This document shows positions 57,701 to 64,000 of a stretch of 64,000 nt of DNA, in pieces. Source of the stretch: Capitella teleta (taxonomy: Eukaryota > Annelida > Polychaeta > Capitellidae). Made by a program: the position numbers and the translations under genes. Below the pieces are notes generated by a model. That model did not search any database. It saw only the letters and a list, made by a program, of their open reading frames with translations, and had not been told where the DNA came from. Numbering within the stretch: position 1 is the stretch's first letter; each line of letters starts with the position of its first letter. Location: positions 182,539 to 246,538 of the forward strand of contig KB297987.1 in assembly GCA_000328365.1 (NCBI GenBank), given 5' to 3'.

Positions 57701-60700
57701 AAATATTATACTCATCAACAAAAGTATGTATACAGTATGCATTTTTTCTTTGGGGTAATATTTCTGCCGTTCAGCATGCATCTCAGCCATGAATGGCCCT
57801 GTACAATACTTCCAGTGGGTTAATTTACCCAGTCAAGTGTTACCTCATAAATATATGAAGAAATATAACCACTTCGGAAATTTTCACCAGTTTGTTGACT
57901 TAAATTGTGAGCAAGTTATCTGATATCCACTCAACATGTGGCATTGCTTGAATGAAAGAGCAGTGATCAATGGCTTGGTTTAGCGTATTTGAACCTATCT
58001 TGGGATGGGCCTTCCAGCTTTTGATCCAACATTCACGCTGTTTAATTTGACAATGCTTGGTTTCACATGTCAAATATTGAAGCTGTTTTGATTTGCAGAG
58101 AATGCCCCGCACGCCTGCTGATTCACCTTGCTCGTGAAGTGGCCGCCTCTGTCTCTGATCAGGATCACCAACACTTGCTGTGGACCTCAGAAGCGTCAGT
58201 TGAGGCAGCAACGGAGGAATCCAACAGTAGTAATGACACCGTTCTCATTGAGGAGAATGACGACCCCCACAAGGAGAAAGCTCCCGGTACGCTTGCAATC
58301 AATCAATGAAAACAGAAATGAACTGTCTTGTAGTTGTTGGAAAGGAGAAGTTGGCTCGTATCGTAAAGAGAGAGATCGACTGCTTGTGTCAGCAGTGGAG
58401 AACTGAGCTTCCCGCTCTGGCGCACTTCCCATCATCTCCTCTGATGTCTGCACATGCATTGCGCAATGTGCGCAGGAAGATGGAAGACCGACACGTGGTC
58501 TTCCCTCATGTGCAGCACCTCTTCCCGAATCCTGTGAGTTTACTCTTCTTGATCATCCCTTTATTGAGTGCTGAATATTGATGGCCTTAGAAACAATTGA
58601 TGGTATTGATGCAATTTCATGCATTACAGGCACAAAGAAACACCATCAGTGGACATAGATACTGAATAGACAGCGTGGAAGGGATAAATTAAAATGCTTA
58701 TGATAACACACTCACACTGAGCAGCAGATATTTGTGAAATCGTCCACTCAGTTTCTGAATTTTTGAAATGTTTTTTCAGCATAAGAACAATTTTTGAACA
58801 TTCTAAAATGTGCTTTAGAGATAAAATACTCTAAGGCACATTTTATGTTGCTTTGAGTATTTTTAAATTATTTAATTTATTAATGTTTGCATGGCTGCAG
58901 AGTTGACTTGATTGCTTTTGCCAACAGCACAGTGGCAGCTACCACTATTACGCTGTGTTTGATGGCCACGGAGGAGTAGAAGCCGCCTCATATGCTGCTG
59001 CTCACCTGCACTGCCACTTGGTCAAGCATCCTGCGTTTCCCACCGACATCAAGACTGCTCTTCATGACGCTTTTGTCTCAACCGACGAAAATTTTGTTTC
59101 CAAAGCCAAAAGAGAGGTCAGCCATTCTGTTTTGTGCCTAAAAGTCATGAATAGTGATCATTGAATTCAGTTTGCATGCGCTGTATTTGTGTGTATATTT
59201 GCAGAATTTGCGCAGTGGCAGCACTGGTGTCTGTGCTGTACTCAGTGAGAATCATCTGCATATAGGTTGGTTGGGTGACTCTCAAGCATTGCTTGTCAAG
59301 GGAGGCACGCCAATCACCATCATGGAACCACATAAGCCAGAGAGACCGGTGAGGGAGATTATTTAATTCTGTGCAGTGCCACTCTCTATGAAGACGTAGA
59401 CCTTACTATAGTGGATAATTCATGGGATTTATAGATAAACAGAGGGGTAACCATGTTCCCAGATTGACAGTGTTGAAGGAGCCATTGGACCTGAATTGTC
59501 TTGTCTTATGTTTACTTCTCACATGAGCTTTGTTTTCTGATCAGGATGAGAAGAAGCGTATTGAAGACTTGGGAGGTTGCGTTGTCTGGTTTGGAGCATG
59601 GCGGGTGAATGGCACTCTGTCGGTGTCTCGTGCGATTGGTGAGTTGCTGAAACGGTGCTTTGACTTCCTTTGATGCTTGTGTTTCAGGTGACGCTGAGTA
59701 TAAGCCCTATGTGAGTGGTGAGCCTGACCTCTGCAGCATAGAGCTGACAGGGGACGAAGATTACTTGGTGCTGGCCTGTGATGGGCTCTGGGATTGCGTG
59801 ACAGAAGAGCAAGTGGTGCGACATGTGCATCAGCACATGCAGACGAAAGGCAGAGCCACTCTGGCACAGAGCATTGTGAAACTAGCCATTGAGAGCGGCT
59901 CCTCTGACAACATCTCAGTGATCGTTGTGCTGCTCAAAGACGAGATTTCTGCTCCGAACATCATAGAGAAAGAGACTGAAGGACCGTTCAGGTTTGGAGA
60001 ACCGGACGATGACAGTGAGGAAGATGAGGATGACGTGGATTATCGGAAGAAAGGGAGAGACTCAGCGAAGGAGCAGATGGCCTCAAGTGAATCCTCGCCA
60101 CCTGCGCCTCAGTTGAGCTCAGGGGACAGCGTCACCAGCGCTCTCGGCATCACTTCCTCCCCTCCTAAGATTGTTGCTCCTTTGGCTGAAGCAGAAGACT
60201 TTGAAGATGACGATTCCCTCGCCATCTTCACTTTGCCGGCTGTGCGTGCCGCTGAAAACCGCATTGATGAGATCTTTGTGAAGCCCCAGTCTCCCATTCA
60301 GTTTTCATCCATTCGGTCGATGAATCAGCTGAATGAAGACTCAGCAGAACAGAAGGCTAAAGAGAACGATGACAAGCTGAGTCAAGGGGAGATGGCTATC
60401 CTGGCTCACACTGCCAACAAGTGCGTACACGCTCGCAGGGGTCGCAAGGGTCGTCACGGACATCGCCGTAACCACAAGGAAAATCGTCGGTGCAGCAAAG
60501 AGAAGTCCCTGGCGTCGAGCAGCAGCAGCAGCAGTCGCACTATGTCCCCTGGTCCACGAGGCTCACTGTCTTCCCGACCTAAGAAGCCGGACCTGGTCCA
60601 CTTACTCACCGGCGTCTCTGCTCCAAAACCCAGGCGTAAACCTCGCGATACGTGGACTGTAGCTGTTGAAATTGAAGTGGGCGCAAGTCTCTTTGAAGAC

Positions 60701-60706
60701 AAGTAG
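54800..60706 (+). CDS. PPM1E/F-type protein phosphatase (PP2C family)
   Basis: Seven exons (54800-54978, 58099-58286, 58334-58533, 58928-59116, 59205-59348, 59545-59638, 59688-60706) give 670 residues. The N-terminal region (about 1-150) holds an acidic linker as in PPM1E/F. The catalytic PP2C domain has [85 protein letters not shown] and [12 protein letters not shown], with the metal-binding aspartates of ED, DGHGG, DG and DN present. The last exon adds about 200 residues: acidic [15 protein letters not shown], a basic nuclear-signal-like [14 protein letters not shown], and a Ser run. PPM1E (POPX1) has a similar long tail while PPM1F does not, so E is slightly favoured. These enzymes switch off CaM kinases and PAK. 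AATAAA lies at 61466 and ATTAAA at 60986. Confidence 0.93.
55265..56984. mobile_element. Pogo/Tigger-like element in PPM1 intron 1
   Basis: The left end TACAGTATAACCTCGATATG and the inverted right end TACAGTATAATATTGATATG agree at 21 of the first 25 positions. The outer TA fits the superfamily's target. Near both ends AGTTATAGAGCT recurs. The interior (about 1.7 kb including a 50-N gap) has no convincing transposase frame. A second terminus-like sequence, AGCTCGTTACAACGAC in reverse complement ending near 56645, suggests another small element inserted within it (about 56488-56645). Confidence 0.5.
56373..56422. other. Assembly gap (50 N)
   Basis: Fifty N characters inside the repeat-bearing PPM1 intron; repeats probably caused the gap. 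Confidence 0.95.
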
Positions 60707-63228
60707 ACACTGCTGCCCCCTACCCCCTTTCTCCTGTTTTTTCTGTATGATCATAGATGGCGCTCTAGTCACCTTTCCTCATACCCTCTTCAATGTCTCA
60801 GGCCTCCTGTTGATGACCAAAACTTTATTTAATCTTATTTAGGAAAACAGACAAATTCTCCCCAGTGGAGAGGAAAAATCCAACTTATGTTCTGCTGTAC
60901 CTTGTTCTCGAGAGAGAGAGAGAGAGAAAAAACTTTTTTTTCCAACAGCTTGTTTCCTTCCCTTAACCCTAAAGACAGATCACAAATTAAAGGCTAACGA
61001 ATCATGGTTATTATTATTATTATTATTTCTATTATTTTGTTTCCATATTCAGTGCCATACTTGAATGAGGAATTCTGACGTTGTTTACAAGTCAACATTT
61101 GCCGTGAATGAAGCTTTTGCCTTGTAATCGTGAGTTTGCGAGTCATTCTTAAGTGGCTTTACCTTTTGTGATGATGACCATATTTGGCGTGATCTTGGCT
61201 TTAGCAGAGACTGTCTCTTATTAGGTTCAATGCTTTTTGGTTCTGTTCAAATGTTTAGAGTCTCTTATCTATTATTTAAGCCGTCCTAGAGAGTGATTCT
61301 TGTTTTTGTTTTCTGGTTTTTTTTTCTCTTGTGCATTTGAAATATGGTAGTTTACATGTGAAAATTATTCTAATAATTCAACTTCACAATTTCATGCATA
61401 ATTATACTTTAAAGAAATAGGGTTATCAAAAAATTCTAAATTCACTTTCTTGTTTTTTTTTTATAAATAAAAAAAAAATTTATGAAAGAATTTGCTCACA
61501 AATAATTTCACTGCACACTTAGTCTCTTTTTATTTATTATTTACTAAGTTTCAGCCGATGTAATTCTTTTTGATGATTTGTAAGTATTGAACTCTTTTGC
61601 GCACTTTTTTTGTTTGTTTGTAAACTATGATTATTTTACCTCTTTTTCTAATTTATTATTTACAAATCAATACAATTAGGAAGTCTCTCCAATAATTTGC
61701 TGGTCTTGCTCAAAAATTACACAGAAATTCAGAAGAGAAGCCAGTCCTTGTACATTTGTACATTGTGTGTATACACTTAATTGTTGATTGTGTACATGTG
61801 TACAGTAGGGTAGATGATGGCTGTATTTCTTCTGTTGTTGAAATAGAATTATTGGTAATAAAAACTCTATTTGTCATTCTGTTCTTCCTCTTTCTGCAAT
61901 TCTCAAACTTCTTTCAAATTGGGTTCTTTCCATGCGAGCAGGTAATACAGGCAGAGTGTGACAATGCTTAGCTCGCTCGGAATTGTCAGGACTTTGGATT
62001 CATGGGTGGATAGAACAGTTCCCTCATTGGAAAAACTGGTAAGGGATCATTAAGGTGTTTTAATGGAATAAGCCTCTGGGCAAATCTTTGCGTGACACGA
62101 CTACCGTACATGCGATGCAATTATACATGTATAAGTGGAGGCAGAACCTTGGCCCTGGCATTCCACCAGGTACATGCATGTACATGTATGGTGATATGGC
62201 CCCTACTGTACATGGGCAACGCCAGTGTCGGGGGGGTCCATGAAACCCTCATTACGGATGGCTGAGTAAGTCGGATAATGAGAGTTTGCTGCCAGCTCAA
62301 TGCTAATTTTGTAGATCCTGAAACTCTAAAGAAATACATGGTATATTCATAATAATGCTTTTGCATCATGCAGACTTCATGCTATTAATTATGATAATGT
62401 AATTATTATTGAATATGCAGACTGCTTTACAAATTAACCTATTACAGTAGTTTGACTGCATCATAATTTTTGACTCTCAGTCAATACAGTGATCACTCAT
62501 TATGGCTAAAGAACTTGGAAACTTCCAAGTTTCTTGTTATGGCCTACATGTACATTGAATACGGTACATTGTATAAATTGTATACAGTGTATATTATAAA
62601 TATGTACAGTATAATCATGGATGAAGTTCACGCGTAAATGTAAAGTTAGGTAGTCGTGTTACATGTTTGTACCCGGTACATCATACCGTAAATGTACATG
62701 AACCGGTCGGTATACAGATTCTGAGGTCAGATCAAGTTGTGTTCTTGTTAATTGCTCCTTATTGACCCTGTACATGTTAATTACATGTACATTTATTGAA
62801 ACTTGTCCTTTTCAATCAAGCTTTAAACGCCTGTTGATATTTTGTTTCCTTCTTTTTTTATCTATCGCATATTTTATTGTTTTACCTGTTCAACGCATAG
62901 TAGAGTGTGCTTTTTGCGTTTATAAGAATAAATACATGGGATTGATTGATTTATCAGACCTCATTTCAAGATCACATTTTCTTCTCACCTAAACTTTTTC
63001 CTTTTTTCATTGCCTCCAAGCCTTCTTAGTAAAATAATTTCCAATCTAGATGTTGATACATGAGATGAAACCAGACAAACAATAAAAGATAGTGTGGTTT
63101 ATATCTTCACAAGGGAGTTTAAAACTTTATTGACAACCATTTGACGCCAAAGATAAGGTAAATTTCCTGAAACAAAATCAATCTCCAACCATTGCCTTCC
63201 CTGGTGATGCAAGCGAGCCATTTCAGGG
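60707..63228. other. Convergent 3' region of PPM1 and FEM1
   Basis: 2.5 kb with the long PPM1 3' UTR (possible poly-A signals at 60986 and 61466), a TTA run (61011-61030), and AT-rich sequence rich in TACATGTA words. A minus-strand AATAAA at 63126-63131 fits FEM1. No gene recognised. Confidence 0.5.
63126..63131 (-). terminator. FEM1 polyadenylation signal
   Basis: Minus-strand AATAAA, 98 nt past the FEM1 stop. Confidence 0.5.
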
Positions 63229-64000
63229 TCAATGGAGTTCGATGAACTTATGCAGGCTCTTAGGGACCTCTCCTTCGTACGCAATCTCACTGCTTCTAAC
63301 CGTTCGCGCTGCCAGACATTTCAAAGTCACATGATTCAGAGGCCTCAGTTGCAAAGGCAACTGGGTCAACCCGTCACTTGCAAGTTGTCCACGCTTATTA
63401 CGAGCGTCCATATGAGCTCCACTTGCGATAAGCACCTTTGCTATTTTTGCAGATTGTGCCATTTCAGCCTGGTCGAGATTTCCTTTCTGAACCAGCTTTG
63501 AGCAAACGTGCAGCGGTGTGTTGGCTCTACCGTCGACAGCGTTCACTTCAGCCCCACACCCAACCAGAAGCTTAACCACCTGCCGGTTGGGGAACTTGGA
63601 GTAGAAGTCTCCTCCGATGTTGGATGTCTTGTAATCCATTGCCAAGTGAAGTAGCGTTCGTCCATCCATCAGGCTGAACTTCTTCTTCAGTAACTGGTGA
63701 ACTCGGCGCCTGAAGGCCAGGACGTCATCTGGGCCGATGGCGATGTGATCGAGGAGGTGGATGATGTGCAGCAAGAGCATGACCAGGATGTTGTAGTCTT
63801 CCTTGGTGGTGGTCTGGAGAATGCCATCCTTGCTAGAGAGAAACGCGGCTTCCACCTCATCGCAGATCGTGTTGAAGATTGACGAGACATCTTCATAGCG
63901 CACGGCTTCATTTGTGAATCCGCCAGAGTGCTCTTCATCAATCTCCAGAAAGAGCTTGCAAAGCGCCTGCAGGGTGTACAGGCCCTCGTGGGTGACACGC
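63229..64000 (-). CDS. FEM1: FEM1 homologue, C-terminal part (truncated by window edge)
   Basis: An uninterrupted minus-strand frame runs from the window edge to a stop at 63229-63231, about 256 residues. It includes EGLYTLQALCKLF, a helical segment (VMLLLHIIHLLDHIAI), DGRTLLHLAMD and KLLVGCGAEVNAVDGRANTPLHV, both ankyrin repeats, then VLIASGAHMDARNKRGQ, and the ending LKCLAARTV...YEGEVP...FIELH. FEM1 proteins are substrate receptors of CUL2 ubiquitin ligases that read C-terminal degrons. The late ankyrin pair followed by an LKCLAAR-type VHL-box tail is typical of FEM1A-C; which paralogue cannot be told. The main N-terminal ankyrin block lies beyond the window. Confidence 0.9.
   Translation of the reverse strand, partial: RVTHEGLYTLQALCKLFLEIDEEHSGGFTNEAVRYEDVSSIFNTICDEVEAAFLSSKDGILQTTTKEDYNILVMLLLHIIHLLDHIAIGPDDVLAFRRRVHQLLKKKFSLMDGRTLLHLAMDYKTSNIGGDFYSKFPNRQVVKLLVGCGAEVNAVDGRANTPLHVCSKLVQKGNLDQAEMAQSAKIAKVLIASGAHMDARNKRGQLASDGLTQLPLQLRPLNHVTLKCLAARTVRSSEIAYEGEVPKSLHKFIELH

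Larger units (their letters stand above)
54979..58098 (+). other. PPM1 intron 1 (3.1 kb)
   Basis: Largely occupied by a pogo-like element (55265-56984). Also holds two TCATAACG motifs (55947, 55980) and a 50-N gap. No extra exon recognised. Confidence 0.55.

Overview
This is metazoan nuclear DNA. The genes are split by GT-AG introns, most of them only 50-120 nt, and the coding exons are separated by long AT-rich non-coding stretches that carry DNA-transposon and LINE debris. The gene set (SMYD5, TM2D2, syntaxin-18, fucose mutarotase, CDC25, an RDH-type dehydrogenase, galactocerebrosidase, PPM1E/F-type phosphatase, FEM1) and the lack of any vertebrate-type repeat suggest an invertebrate animal. 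I cannot name the phylum from sequence alone. Two 50-base N runs mark assembly gaps.

Layout, left to right. The last exon of SMYD5 (+) faces TM2D2 (-) tail to tail. TM2D2 and syntaxin-18 (+) share a 368-bp head-to-head promoter. FUOM (fucose mutarotase, -) encodes only 150 residues but spans 9086-30140: four exons lie at 9.1-9.7 kb, one at 17.1 kb and the first at 30.1 kb. Inside its 12.9-kb first intron, on the opposite strand, lies a four-exon gene (25534-28013) for a secreted, largely helical 275-residue protein. Its pattern resembles long-chain helical cytokines of the IL-6/CNTF/CLCF1 group. A 237-bp near-perfect hairpin lies in its presumed 3' UTR. CDC25 (+, 32992-34882) follows, then about 7 kb with no recognised gene, an RDH11-14-like dehydrogenase (+, 42033-47661), galactocerebrosidase GALC (-, 48459-53089), a PPM1E/F-like phosphatase (+, 54800-60706) and the 3' part of FEM1 (-, from 63229 to the window edge).

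The host genes are mostly housekeeping functions with no obvious shared pathway: membrane traffic, glycolipid breakdown, fucose recycling, cell-cycle phosphatase, ubiquitin-ligase adaptor and others. They alternate strand, so most neighbours are either tail to tail or head to head.

The main candidate for something new is the nested cytokine-like gene. Second is a short motif, TCATAACG, present 19 times on the two strands and twice arranged as a perfect inverted pair. Other items are nuclear-receptor DR1 sites, a TA-flanked mariner-type MITE family with related pieces near both ends of the window, a pogo/Tigger-like element in the phosphatase gene, and two worn LINE fragments. All exon joins below were read by eye from splice sites, reading frame and remembered family sequences; no alignment or database search was run.
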